The notes beneath the pieces were generated by a model. That model made no database searches, had not been told where the DNA came from, and worked only from the letters and a program-made list of their open reading frames with translations. Positions 52,095-63,582 of a DNA stretch of 64,000 nucleotides are shown in pieces. A program made the position numbers and the translations under genes. The DNA comes from Prionace glauca (taxonomy: Eukaryota; Chordata; Chondrichthyes; Carcharhiniformes; Carcharhinidae), in assembly GCA_037974335.1 (NCBI GenBank), contig CM075729.1, forward strand, positions 125,501,498 through 125,565,497. The letters run 5' to 3'. The first letter of the stretch is position 1, and every line of letters begins with the position of its first letter.

Positions 52095-54793
52095 GTCCCG
52101 GGGTTCAAATGTTTTAGTCGGAGTAGAGAAGGAGGTAGAAGGGGGGAGGGGTAGCATTATTGGTCAGGGACTGTATCACAGTGTCAGAGAGGAAGTTTGA
52201 TGAGGACTTGTCTGTTGAGGTAGTATGGGCGGAGATTAGAAATAGGAGAGACGAGGTCTTTTATAGACCTCCTAAAAGTTCTAGAGAGGTTGAGGAAAGG
52301 ATTGCGGAGACGATCCTGGTTAGGAGTGAAAGTAATAGGGTAATTGTTATGGGGGATTTTAACTTTACTAATATTGATTGGAATTGTTATAGCTCTAGCT
52401 CGTTAGAGGGGTCAGTTTTTGTACAAAGCGTGCAGGAAGGTTTTTTGAATCAGTATGTAGATAGGCCAACGAGAGGTGAGGCTATATTGGATTTGGTGCT
52501 GGGAAATGAGCCAGACCAGGTGCTAGACTTGGAAGTTGGTGTGCATTTTGGTGATAGTGACCACAATTCGGTTACGTTCACCTTAGTGATGGAAAGGGAT
52601 AGGCATGAACATCGGGTCAGTGGTTTTAGCTGGGGGAAGGGTAATTATGAGGCTACTAGGAGAGAATTAGAAAGAAGAGGTTGGACTAGGAGATTACAGG
52701 GACTGGGAACGTCCGAAATGTGGAGTTTTTTCAAGGAGCAGCTACTGCGAGTCCGTGATAGGTATGTCCCTGTCAGGTAAGGAGGAATTGGTAGGGCTAG
52801 GGAACCGTGGTACACCAAAAAAGTTGATTCGTTGGTTAAAAGGAAAAAGGAGGCTTATGTTCGGATGAGACGTGTGGTCTCGGGTAGTGCACTAGAAAAC
52901 TTTAGATTGGCTAGGAGGGAGTTGAAGAGTGAGCTAAGAAGGACTAAAAGAGGACATGAGAAGACTTTGGCTGATAGGGTTAAGGAGAATCCTAAGGCGT
53001 TCTATAGGTATGTCAAGAGCAGAAGGTTGGTTAGGGCAAGATTAGGGCCAGTTATAGACAGCAGAGGGAAGTTATGTGTGGAACCGGAGGAGATTGGAGA
53101 GGCATTGAACCAATATTTCTCTTCGGTGTTCACGCAGGGGGACATGGATATAGCTGAGGAGGACACTGGGTTGCAGGGGAGTAGAATTGACAGTGTTACA
53201 GTTGATAAGGAGGATGTGCTGGATATTTTGGAGGGTCTGAAAATAGATAAGTCCCCTGGTCCGGATGGAATTTACCCCAGGATTCTCTGGGAGGCAAGAG
53301 AAGTGATTGCAGAGACTCTGGCTCTGATCTTCAGGTCGTCGTTGGCCTCTGTATAGTACCAGAAGATTGGAGGTTAGCGAATGTTGTCCCATTGTTTAAG
53401 AAGGGGAACAGAGACTTCCCCGGGAATTATAGACCGGTGAGTCTCACTTCTGTTGTGGGCAAGGTTTTAGAAAAAATTATTAGGGATAGGATTTATAGTT
53501 ATTTGCAGAGTAATGAATTGATTGGAGATAGTCAGCATGGTTTTGTGGCGGGTAGGTCGTGCCTTACTAACCTTATTGAGTTTTTTGAGAAAGTGACCAA
53601 AGAGGTGGATGGGGGTAAGGCAGTGGACGTGGTGTATATGGATTTTTGTAAGGCGTTTGATAAGGTTCACCATGGTAGGCTTCTGCAGAAAATGCAGATG
53701 TATGGGATTGGGGGTGATCCAGGGAATTGGATCAGGAATTGGCTAGCGGATAGGAGACAGAGGGTGGTGGTTGATGGTAAATATTCATCATGGAGTTCGG
53801 TTACGAGTGGTGTGCCTCAGGGATCTGTATTGGGGCCACTGCTGTTTGTAATTTTTATTAATGATCTGGATGAGGGTGTAGTTGGGTAAATTTGCTGATG
53901 ACACCAAAGTCGGAGGTGTGGTAGATAGTGAGGAAGGGTGTCATAGTTTGCAGGAAGACTTAGACAGGTTGCAGAGCTGGGCCGAGAGGTGGCGGATGGA
54001 GTTTAATGCGGAGAAGTGTGAGATAATTCACTTTGGTAGGAATAACAGATGTGTCGAGTATAGGGCTAACGGGAGGACTTTGAATAGTGTGGATGAGCAG
54101 AAGGATCTAGGTGTATGTGTACATAGATCCCTGAAAGTTGGGAATCAAGTAGATAAGGTTGTTACGAAGGCATACGATGTCTTGGCGTTTATAGGTAGGG
54201 GGATTGAATTTAGGAGTCGCAGAGTTATGTTGCAACTGTACACAACTCTGGTGCGGCCGCACTTGGAGTACTGTGTGCAGTTCTGGTCCCCACATTACAG
54301 GAAGGATGTGGAGGCTTTGGAGAGGGTGCAGAGGAGGTTTACCAGGATGTTGCATGGTATGGAGGGGAGGTCCTATGAGGAGAGGCTGAGGGATTTGGGG
54401 TTGTTTTCGCTGGAAAGAAGGCGGCTAAGAGGGGATCTTATTGAAACATATAAGATGATTAGAGGTTTAGATAGGGTGGATAGTGATAGCCTTTTTCCTC
54501 TGATGGAGAAATCTAGCACGAGGGGGCATGGCTTTAAATTAAGGGGGGGTAGTTATAGGACGGATGTCAGGGGTTGGTTCTTTACCCAGAGGGTGGTGAG
54601 GGACTGGAATGCCCTGCCTGCTGCAGTTGTAAGTGCGCCTAGTTTGGGGGCGTTTAAGAGATCTGTGGATAGGTTTATGGATGAAAAGGGATTGGTTTAG
54701 GCTAATGGGTCATTGTTTTGTAACTGGTCGGCGCAACATCGTGGGCCGAAGAGCCTGTTCTGTGCTGTAATGTTCTATGTTCTATGTTCTATG
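52095..54793 (+). mobile_element. CR1 LINE, second family, long and fairly young
   Basis: Carries the C-terminal half of the endonuclease (GDFNFTNIDW, DLVLGNEP, GDSDHNSVTF), a linker, and the whole reverse transcriptase: [63 protein letters not shown], and catalytic KFADDTKVGG. Four open pieces are separated by one in-frame stop (near 52779) and two frame shifts (near 53350 and 53880). The tail is a TTCTATG triplet repeat. It is 5'-truncated inside the endonuclease and lies next to the LINE-N piece. Confidence 0.92.
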
Positions 54794-54834
54794 AACTGCA
54801 GCATTTGAAGAACGGGGCAAAACATCAACTCCTA

Positions 54835-54906
54835 AAGGTCAGTTACGCGTGGGCAGTAAATGCTGGTCCAGCCAGAGAGGCTCGCAATCTATAAATGAAT
54901 AATAAA
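54835..54906 (+). repeat. SINE-N/LINE-N tail fragment
   Basis: GTGGGCAGTAAATGCTGGTC to AAATGAATAATAAAAG. Confidence 0.6.
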
Positions 54907-55811
54907 AGTAGTTAGAAGGTTATTACCCCGAAGTATTATTATTTATGTCTCCAAATGACATAATTAGATTCAATGCTATTCTGGCTTTCACATGGCAGGA
55001 GGCAACTAGTATGGTTCTCCGTTAATCAAATACCAATATAGTGGGGCAATTGCTTTAGGACGCAATATTAGTTGCAAAGCTAGGGAAGTGCAGTTAAATA
55101 TGTCGCTGGAAAAGTGGGATTAATTTAACCGAATGTTAATATTGTGTACATGAAACTGTTCTAAAAAGGAGACATCTCTTGGGTTTGAAACATGCGTCAA
55201 TCTAAAAAAAAACAAATGCGGTGGCGTAGGATAAATAGCCAAAAAAAAAAGTTTTGCTTCAGTAGTTCTCACATACGTGGTTGAATGTACGTGCTTTTGG
55301 GATGTTGGGGGAGTTGGTGAGGTCTCTTGTCCGCACGTTTTATTGAAGGCGTGTTTTCCATTAATAGCTGAGGTGCAGAATGGACCTTTGATCGAATTGT
55401 TTTTTCCTTGTTGACTCGCTGAGCCCCTAACACCCACCCGCAATGTGGTTTTCCGTCCATGTAAATAAACAGCTCAGGGCTATTGCTCATATTGTAATTG
55501 TCGAACATCAAAAACGCACAATGTATTTCATTGTAAGTAGATAAACGGCACCACTCGCATTGTAGTTTCCACTCTGCCACTCTCCAAACTATTTTTTCAT
55601 TTCCTAAGTAAACGGCACGTGGAGAGAGGAATTAATTTTCATTCTGAGCACTCCTGAGGTTGGACCCTTTCACCTGTTTTGCCCAATAACAGGAGCTCTG
55701 TGCCTCCAACCAGACAGACCTCAACTTGTTCCATTCCCGCCCACTTATTCTACTGAGACTGTTCATCTGGTGTGTATGCACCACATTCTACAGATCATCA
55801 GCGTGTGTGCA
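54907..55811. other. Upstream region of the plus-strand Ig receptor gene
   Basis: No repeat family recognised. 55640-55800 would hold the promoter and leader of the gene starting at 55812. No TATA box stands out. Confidence 0.35.
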
Positions 55812-55875
55812 ATGAAGATGGAATTCATGCAGCGAGTTGCTGTCAGCCGACTGATTTTCTTCGCCCTATGCATTG
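55812..55875 (+). CDS. Plus-strand Ig receptor exon 1: leader
   Basis: ATG at 55812, with a second in-frame ATG at 55818, a hydrophobic RLIFFALCI core, then GTGAGT after one base of the next codon. Good leader exon. Confidence 0.65.
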
Positions 55876-58800
55876 GTGAGTACATATTTTCCCGAGCTAT
55901 CGCACAATGCAGCGAATATTGTCGGAGGATTCAATGGGCTGCCTTTGGCAATTCGGGAATTGTCGGTCCGTTAACGTTAAAGCGATATGCCACTCTCTGT
56001 GAAATTTCACATTTAACCTCAACAGATTGAATGTAAAATTCTAGCATAACAATATGCGATTCCATCACTTCTTAGAGTTACTTCATCTTACCATTAAAGA
56101 TAACATTATTTGAAAAAGAAACTCCCTCAGCCGGGAGAAAAACATATTGAAAGCCGAGCCTTTATAGAATAAGCGACTATAATTAGTGAGGACGTCAACT
56201 GAGTCAGATTCCAGTCGATGCCATTTCCAGCTGTAACAATTTGTCAAGGCGGTACGGTTGAAAAAGTAAATCCTCCGTAGAAATATGCAGCGTTGATTAA
56301 TTCTGATGTGGAGCTGCTGGTGTTGGGATGGTACAGTAAGAAGTCCCAGTAAACCAGGTTAAAATCCAACAGGTTTATTTGGAATCAAGAGCTTTAGGAA
56401 CTCTTCGCCTTCAGTTGACTCATCTCTGAAAACTCGTGATTCCAAATAAACCTGTTGGACTTTAACTTGATTAATTCTGGCGGAAAGGCAGTGGCACAGT
56501 AGGTATTATCAGTAAGGTAGTAATCCAGCGACCCTGGATAATGCTCTGGAGACATCATTTCAAATCCCACCACAGTAGGTGGTGAAATCTGGAATAAAAG
56601 ATCTAATGATCGCCAGGAATCGATTGTTGTAAAAACGCATTGTTGTCAGATTGTTGTTAAAACCCATCAGAAAAGTCTTTAGACAAGGAAGTTAGTCATC
56701 CTTACCTGGTCTGGCCTACCTGTATATCAAGTAACAAATGCGTATATATTTGCTACGTGTCTTATCTGTTTTTAATTCTCTATGGGCGTCTTTGTCTAGG
56801 CTACCATTTATTGTGCATTCCTAATTGCCCTTGAGAAGATGGTGATGAGCTTCATTCATGAACCGCTGCAGCCCATGACATGTCGGTACAGTTACAGAGC
56901 TGTTAGGGAGGGAGTTCAGTATTTTGACCTAGGGATCCTACATAGATGTGTGTGTGTATTTGTGCGTATCTGTGCGTTTGTGTGAGTGTTCTCGTGCGTG
57001 TTTGTGCGATTGTGATTAGAAAATATTTATTATTCAGAAATGTTGTTGCAGGATTTGCTGTTTTATCTTGAAAATAAATAAAGCAGATCTTACTTGCTTA
57101 CACGGATGAGGAATTTTTCAAGTATTAAACGCTGCTCAATGCATAACTCTGGGGAAGAAGACAGATAAGAAGGTAACTGATAACTGGGATCTTACTGACT
57201 CCAAGCATGGATTATTATAGTCTGTTTGCTTGAAAGAAGAAGGAAAAGAGGTAGAAAGTACAAAACTCACATCAGTCAGGTGCCTGTGCTAATTCTACAC
57301 GTCTATCCACCTGGAACTTATTTCAGCCTTTGATTTAAGCAGTTCTATATCTAAGCTAGCCAAATGTGGGCCATTTCAATTTCGGCTAGTGTGCAGAAAG
57401 ATTAGTGACATGGTGGTGACACGGTGATACAATGGTTACACTGTAGACTTTCAGCGCTAGAGACCTAAGTTCCATTCCCGGTTTGGGCCATTGTATGCGC
57501 GGAGTTTTCACGTTCTCTTCGTGTCTGCGTGGGTTTCTTCCCACAGTCTTCAAGACGTGCTGATTAGGTACAGTGTCCGGAGCACGGTAACTAGGGGAAT
57601 TTCACAGTAACTTCATTGCAGTGTTAATGTAAGCCTTACTTGTAATTAATAAATATGTAATGTTTAATGGTTACCCTGAGAAAGCCGCTTATAGATGAAA
57701 AGGTGTTTGATGTATTTCAAATGTTATTTGGATTCCGAGTGGCACTTAAATTGAGACTCCGATTAAACCTTTTAGACTTTTATTTTATTCATTGTTGGGG
57801 TGTCCGGGGGGAGCATTTAGTGCGGTATTTGTCCCTGAGAAGTGCTGTCATGGGATGAAGGACTGCAACTCTGGAATGACCAGAGATCTGAATTACTCTT
57901 CTCAAATTAGAGAACGATAAGGGAAGGTTAATTAGAGGTTTCGAAATTATGAGGGCCCTTAACAGAGAAATTAGGGGGCATTTCATTTTCATAAATGGGT
58001 CATCATCCAATGGAATTTCAATTCTTGAAAATAGATCCAATGACACCTTTCGAATAGAATCATAACTTCGTGGATTGGACCTGGTCTATGGAGGAAGAGA
58101 ATGGAAGGGTCCAAATTGGATAATTACTTCAAACAGTTGTCATAGACGCGATAGGCCGAATGGCATCTTTTCTTGTCGCATCAGTGCATGATAGCCTTCT
58201 CAGCAGACTTGTTGAGCAAATTATTACAGCAGCTTGAGAACGATGCATTAAGAATTCCAAAGTCAATTAATTGTTCCGTTTTGGTAACAAAATAGGATAA
58301 TTTGAAGGATTGTTCTAAAGTGTCTCTTCCTGAAGAATTTCGCGAGTCGACTTAGTCAACTAAATTGTGAAAAGCATAGACTTATGATGCAAAATGTGTA
58401 GGTTTCTGCGCCCGCCGACTTCAACATGGATACATGTAGTCCACAGTAAATCTAGCTTTTATAAAGGTAGCACGTGACTGATGCATCTGCGCATAAATAT
58501 AATGGATCGCTAATTGACTAATGCTTAATAACATGCTGAATAGAGACTAACAGATTCCTTATTCTCTACATCACGCAGTCAGCTACTCTACGTTGCAAAA
58601 TTAGAGGAATTTAAAGTTAAAGATCAGATTCCTCTGCTATTTTTCAGTCCCCTTTTATAAACACAGCAGGAAGCCAGCCGGCGTTTGGACAAGAAACAGT
58701 CTGGTGTAAAATCTATGGCTTGACAGAGAACGACTCAGGCATCTATTACTGTGGCAAAGCCGGAAATAGACAAAACAGCACTGTGACAATTAAATGTGAG

Positions 58801-61408
58801 TAGTCATTTAAAATAACGATGAATCGTGGCGCATGATTTAAGTTAACATAATTTCTCACTGAGATAAAATGGATGAAAATGCTCCACTGAGCCTGCAGTC
58901 TGCATAAGGGTGGGTAACATTGCACCGGAATATATGGAAATTTCAGTGAAACGCAAGCCCTTTGGAAAACGAGTGGAGAAAGATTTCTATGGCAGAGGCA
59001 TTAAAAAGAACAAAGGACAAGCCCGCACGGGAAACAGGCCGTTCGGCCCATCGAGCCCGCAACGCCATTTTAAAACATTTTCCTACACCTACCTTGCCCT
59101 GTGTGTATGCGAATGGTACCCCTAATGTAGCCATTAATAGCGACAAATGATTGAATTCGAAAAGAACACACTCCCCTAGTCCCACTCCGGTTAACTTTCT
59201 TGCAAATACATCTCTCCTTTTAATCTGACACCAACAGAAAATCTCAGAATCCCAACAGTACAGAAGGAGACCATTCGGCCCATCGAGTTTGCACCAACTC
59301 AATCCCACCCAGACCCTATCCCCGTAACCCCTTACACTTACCCTATTAATCCCCGGATACTAGGGTTAATTTAGCATGGCCGCACACCTTTGGATTGTGT
59401 TTGGGAGGAAACAGACTCAGGGAAGCCCGTGCAGACACGCGGAGAATATGCAACCTCTACACAGATAGTGACCCGAGGCCGAATTGAACCTAGGTCTCTA
59501 GCGCTGTGAGGCAGCATTGCTAACCATTGCGCCACCGTGCCGCCCCAGCTATGGGAACGCGTCACCTAGTTTGGACCATTCACTTTGCCGTTACACTTTC
59601 GGATCCTGATCCAGAGCAATCCAAACTGCACCTACTGCTGACATGTACTTTCGCCTTAGTTCTGTCTTTGAGAGGAGAATCTAATTTCTCCATTTCCCTC
59701 TCATTCTTTCTCTTCTATTTGTATCTCTATTTCTTCCTCAATAATTCTCGAAAATAAATTATATTTGCACAACCTCCTCCAAGCACATTCATCCACCCAA
59801 GTCTGAAGGTGTTGTTATGTTGTTCCCGTTCTTATCCAGAATTTTCTCCTTGCCCCGCTTTCTGTAGTCACTGTTCTCGTTTTTGCAACACTGCTAGAAC
59901 ACTGCTTGTCTTGACCCTCCATATCACCCCCACCTCTTGACATTTCTGCCTTCGAGTAGCAAGAACTCTTTCGCTCTATTTTTAATTTTCTATGCCGACG
60001 TGTGTTCCGCCGAATCTTTTCTCATTCTGCCGTCACACTTCACCCAAGCCCTAGCAAGAGATGCAAGATCTGTTTATTAATTCCTCTGACAACATTGTTT
60101 AATCACCAATGCTCTTTCTATGTTGGACGCTCTTTGATTACCTCCCACAATTTCCAACGCTGGCAAGTAGACATTACTGTTATTGTAACAGGATGCATTA
60201 AATTTCCTAAGCACAGCGATTGGACTTGCAATGTTGCGCGGGAATGTGAAATGGACAATAACAAAATAGGCCCGCGAAACACGCGACAATTATTCTTACT
60301 TTCAACGCCCATGGGTGTAGAAACCACCGGAGCACTTTACAGATGAGTTTTTTTGCCCGCCCATATGCCTGTTATGGTGCAATTGCGCTAGGGACTGGAA
60401 AGGAGAGAATTGTCTGACTGTCATCGACAAGTGGTGATCTCTTCAGCGCCGTAATAATCTTCAATGATTTCTTGAAATAGTAGCGTGGTTCAGGTTCGCT
60501 CAATTTTTAGACCCTGCGACAATGGCACATTGGTGAGCACTGCTGCCTCACAGCGCCAGAGACCTGGATTCGATTCCCTTCTTGGGTCACTGACTGTGCA
60601 GAGTCTGCACATTCTCCGGGCGCTCGGTATTTTCCCCCACAGCCTGAAAGACGTGCTGGTTAGGTCAATGGCCATGCAAAATTCTCCCTCCGTGCACCCA
60701 AACAGACGCCGGAGTGTTGCGACTAGAGGATTTTCACAGTAACTTCATTGCAATAATATAATTAATGTCATCCTACTTGTGACACTAATAAAATTTAAAA
60801 CCACAATTTCTGGTCCATAACCTTTTATTTCAAGCGTATCTCCAAGTTAGCCCAAAATGCATCTCAATCTATCCCCTGGCATGGAGAAAGGCTAAGTTGT
60901 GAATTCTGTTCTTAGGTACAGCTCCGCTATCTTTCCCTCTCTTCCCCGCGCCCTTCCACCTCATCTTCCCCCCAGCTCTGTTTCAAGGAAGTGATGTTGT
61001 TGGTGCAGGTCAGCCTCTGAAAGAGAGGTACTGGTGGTACTGGTGGGAGCGGGTATGTGGGGGTGGGATGGATGATGGTGGTGGGGGAGAGCTGTCGTAG
61101 AGAAGGGAGATGCGGGAAGGGGGGCGGATGGGGGAGGGGGGAAGGCGGCTGGTAAGCATCTAGAACGCAGCTCTGGCCGGAATGCTATGAAACTTCTTTC
61201 TCAAAGTTGTGAACATTTCTTCTGACTACAGAAACAGTTATATCTAATTCTTGTTTCCATATGAATTGAAACTTTGCGTTTATCCTGTTTATGGCAGGCC
61301 TCGTTAATGAAACAGAGAGAGACATAACACCAATTGTTCTGAGCGTCCTGTCAGTAATGGCTGTCTTCATCGTCTTTTTGACAGTTTGCGTGATCAGGGG
61401 AAAAGGAG
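55812..61408 (+). CDS. Ig-superfamily receptor, partial (leader, short Ig, membrane exons)
   Basis: Three plus-strand exons fit together: 55812-55875 (leader), 58667-58795 (Ig-like) and 61298-61408 (membrane). All joins are phase 1 with GT-AG sites. The leader is MKMEFMQRVAVSRLIFFALCI. The Ig-like exon reads QPAFGQETVWCKIYG, then LTENDSGIYYCGKAGN and RQNSTVTIK. The membrane exon has ITPIVLSVLSVMAVFIVFLT and a short basic start of tail, RGKGG. LTENDSGIYYC is the classical E-F strand signature of V-type receptors such as CD300, pIgR or NKp30. Only 14 residues separate the two cysteines, so the domain lacks its middle strands or part of it is encoded elsewhere. No charged residue lies in the membrane run. 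Tail exons are not visible and probably lie beyond 64000. Either a short-Ig receptor or a decaying gene; the leader and membrane exons look intact. Confidence 0.6.
56306..56475. mobile_element. Foldback/MITE-like element, copy 3
   Basis: Same family as 5518 and 9132. GATGTGGAGCTGCTGGTGTT, GTAAGAAGTCCCAG, and an inverted pair AATCCAACAGGTTTATTTGG / CCAAATAAACCTGTTGGACT. The right end is eroded. Confidence 0.6.
56482..56740 (+). repeat. SINE-N, 5' two thirds
   Basis: GCAGTGGCACAGTAGGTATT head, TTTCAAATCCCACC B box and ACCTGGTCTGGCCTACC. Tail missing. Confidence 0.75.
56775..56945 (-). mobile_element. LINE-N 3' end
   Basis: ATTGCCCTTGAGAAGATGGT, CATGAACCGCTGCAGCCCAT and GTTAGGGAGGGAGTTCAG, inverted. 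Confidence 0.65.
56947..57012. repeat. TG-rich simple sequence
   Basis: Irregular TGTGTGTG/TGTGCGT run. Confidence 0.75.
57410..57660 (+). repeat. SINE-H
   Basis: GGTGACACGGTGATACAATG head, TTCCATTCCCGG B box, and tail TTCATTGCAGTGTTAATGTA to AATTAATAAATATG. Confidence 0.8.
57880..58185 (+). mobile_element. CR1-like LINE 3' end, old
   Basis: GGTTAATTAGAGGTTTCGAA, AATGGAATTTCAATTC, and GCGATAGGCCGAATGGCATC at the tail. Confidence 0.5.
58204..58283 (+). other. Candidate extra exon of the plus-strand Ig receptor
   Basis: After CCTTCTCAG an 80-nt open stretch (phase 1 in, phase 0 out, donor GTAACA) ends RIPKSINCSVL, which resembles an Ig B strand with its cysteine. It would join in frame to the strong TATTTTTCAG acceptor at 58647 and supply the missing first half of the domain, giving 36 residues between the cysteines. 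The first half of the peptide is not Ig-like and the donor is weak. Confidence 0.25.
58667..58795 (+). CDS. Plus-strand Ig receptor: short Ig-like exon
   Basis: Phase 1 at both ends when the tandem acceptor ACACAGCAG is used (exon start at 58667 or 58670), with donor TGTGAGT. It carries WCK and YYC cysteines, a DSGIYYCG F strand and one N-glycan site (NST). A stronger pyrimidine-rich acceptor at 58647 gives phase 0, which would need another upstream exon. Confidence 0.6.
59008..59150 (-). mobile_element. CR1-like 3' end fragment
   Basis: GGAAACAGGCCGTTCGGCCC and CATCGAGCCCGC, inverted, followed by eroded sequence. Confidence 0.45.
59248..59546 (-). repeat. SINE-V
   Basis: Inverted. AGACCATTCGGCCCATCGAG to ATTGCGCCACCGTGCCGCCC. 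Confidence 0.85.
59560..60512. other. Intron of the plus-strand Ig receptor, no feature recognised
   Basis: Open frames such as 60002-60346 show no known domain. Confidence 0.35.
60515..60800 (+). repeat. SINE-H
   Basis: CACTGCTGCCTCACAGCGCC, B box GGATTCGATTCCC, AACTTCATTGCAATAATA and GTGACACTAATAAAATT. Confidence 0.85.
60801..61297. other. Intron sequence with purine-rich GGGGTGG tract
   Basis: 61020-61150 is G-rich on the plus strand. No gene seen. Confidence 0.4.
61298..61408 (+). CDS. Plus-strand Ig receptor: transmembrane exon
   Basis: 111 nt, phase 1-1, after TTTATGGCAG and before GTTTGT. Short stalk CLVNETERD with one N-glycan site, a 23-residue hydrophobic run, then CVIRGKG. Confidence 0.65.
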
Positions 61409-61534
61409 GTTTGTGGTTTCGTTATATTTAAGCATACCGATCCAAATAGTGCCCGATTATACAGGTCGAACGAAAGTGTTTTTGAGCGTGCGAGTATTCA
61501 TTTGGTAACATGTCCAAATGATTAAAATTAAAGT

Positions 61535-62850
61535 CATAGAGTCATAGAGGTTTACAGCATGGAAACAGGCCCTTCAGCCATGCAGCCCTTTTGTTTAACC
61601 CTGAAGCTAGCCCCAATTGCCCCCATTGGCCCATATCCTTCTATACCCATCTTACCCATGTAACTGTCTAAATGCTTTTTAAATGACAAAATTGTACCCG
61701 CCTCTACTACTACCTCTGGCAACTTGTTCCAGACACTTACCAGCCCTGTGTGAAACAATTGCCCCTCGGGACCCTTTTGTATCTCTCCCTCAAACCTGTA
61801 TCTTCTAGTTTTAGACTCCCCTACCTTTGGGAAAGATATTGACTATCTAGCTGATCTATGCTTCTCAATATTTTATTATCCTCTGTAAGATCACCCCTCA
61901 ATCCTCTACGCTCCAGAGAAAAATGTCCCAGTCCATCCAACCTTTCTTGATAACACGAACCATCAAGACCCAGTAGCATCCTAGTAAATCTTTTCTGCAC
62001 TCTTTCTAATTTTATAATATCCTTTCTATAATAAAGTGACCAGAACTGTACACAGTATTCCAACTGTGGCCTTACCAATACTTTCTACAACTTCAACAAG
62101 ACATCCCACTCTTGTATTCAGTGCTCTGATCAATGAAACCAAACATGCTGAATGCCTCCTTCACCACTCTGTCCATGAGTGATTCCACTTTCAAGGAGCT
62201 ATGAACCTATACCCAGAGATCTTTTTGTTCTGTAACTCTCCCCAAAGCCCTACCATTACCTGAATATGTTCTACCCTGGTCCAATCTACCAAAATGCATC
62301 ATCTCGCATTTATCTAAATAAAACTCCATCTGCCATTCGTCAGCCCAGTGACACAATTGATGAAGATCACTTTGCAATTGGAGATAACTTTCTTTACTGT
62401 CACTATGCCTCCAATCTTGGTGTTACCTTCAAACGTACTAACAATGCCTCCTAAATACTCGCCCAAACCTTTAATATAAATGATAAATAACAATGGATTC
62501 AGCACTGATCCTTGAGGCACACCGCTGGTCGCAGTTCTCCAATTTGAAAAGCAACTCTCTCTGTCATTAAGCCAATTTAGTATCCACTTAGCTGTGTCAT
62601 CCCAGGATCCCATGAGATTTAACCTTATACAACAACTTACCATGCGGTACCTTGTCAAAGGTCTTGCTAATGACCATATAGGCAACATTAGCTGCACTGC
62701 CCTCATCTACCTTCTTGGTTACCCCAGCAAAAAACTCAATCAAATTTGTGAGACGTGATTTTCCACTCCCAAACCCATGCTGAATGTCCCTAATCAGTCC
62801 TAAATGCCTGTAGATTCTTATCTCAAAATACCTTCCAACACCTTATAAAA
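61535..62850 (-). mobile_element. CR1-group LINE, third family, decayed RT and 3' end
   Basis: Inverted: 3' end GAGTCATAGAGGTTTACAGC, thumb (minus frame 62078-61821: VRPQLEYCVQFWSLYYRKDI), palm (minus frame 62706-62314: [19 protein letters not shown]), up to about 62850. Several frame breaks. The same family supplied the insertion at 24674. Confidence 0.78.
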
Positions 62851-62939
62851 TGAGAATCACCATAGCGAATGCCTGGAGCTATTCGAGATATGCAACAACA
62901 CGGCAGCTGTTCCTGACACAATCTGAGGTTATTTGCATT

Positions 62940-63327
62940 TTCCTGTCTGCCGCGATTCAGTTGGTAGGGTCTTCAATTCGAAATCATCGGTTTCAAGTCC
63001 GCCCGAGGGCTCGAGCGCACAAATCAAGGCTGACCTTTCGGTGCAATATTGAGGGAGGGTAGCACTGTTGGAGGTGTTGTCTTTCGGGTGAGACGTTGAA
63101 CAGCCCTGACGGGGCTGGAAGTAAAATAATCTACTGCATCATCTCGGACGCAAGGAGAGGAGCCCCTCCCGGTGTCCTGGCCAACATTTATCCCTCAATC
63201 AACACCATCCAAAAAAAGACTCCGCCAGATTATTTGTTGATCGTCACTTTGCTGTATGTGGGGTCTTGCTGAGGTAGAATTAACTACCGCGTTTCTTATA
63301 TTACAATGCCAAAGTGGCTGTAAAGTT
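62940..63327 (+). repeat. SINE-G, left part (interrupted)
   Basis: A box GATTCAGTTGGTAGGG and B box GGTTTCAAGTCC, TCTTTCGGGTGAGACGTTGA, CCTGGCCAACATTTATCCC, CCAAAGTGGCTGTAAAG. It stops there and resumes at 63835. Confidence 0.7.
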
Positions 63328-63582
63328 TCTTCACTCAAAGGGTGGTGAATCTCTGGAATTCTCTGCCCGTTGAAGTGGTGGAGGCTGCCTCGCTAAATAT
63401 TTTTAAGAAGCGGGTTCTTGGGTTCTTGATAAGAGAAGGGATTAAGGGTTATGGGGAGAGGGCGGGAATGTGGAACTGAGCCACGACAGATCAGCCATGA
63501 TCTTATTGAATGGCGGGGCAAGCTCGAAGGGCCAGATGGCTTACTCCTGCTCCTATTTCTTATGTTCTTATGTTCTTATGTT
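63328..63582 (+). mobile_element. CR1 LINE, young family, short 3' piece
   Basis: TTCTTCACTCAAAGGGTGGT through GATCTTATTGAATGGCGGGG to TTTCTTATGTTCTTATG repeats. Nearly identical to 3530-3775. Confidence 0.9.

Noticed and set aside
60002-60346. 114-codon plus frame with several cysteines, considered as an Ig exon
   Set aside because: No Ig motif spacing and no splice sites in the right phase.
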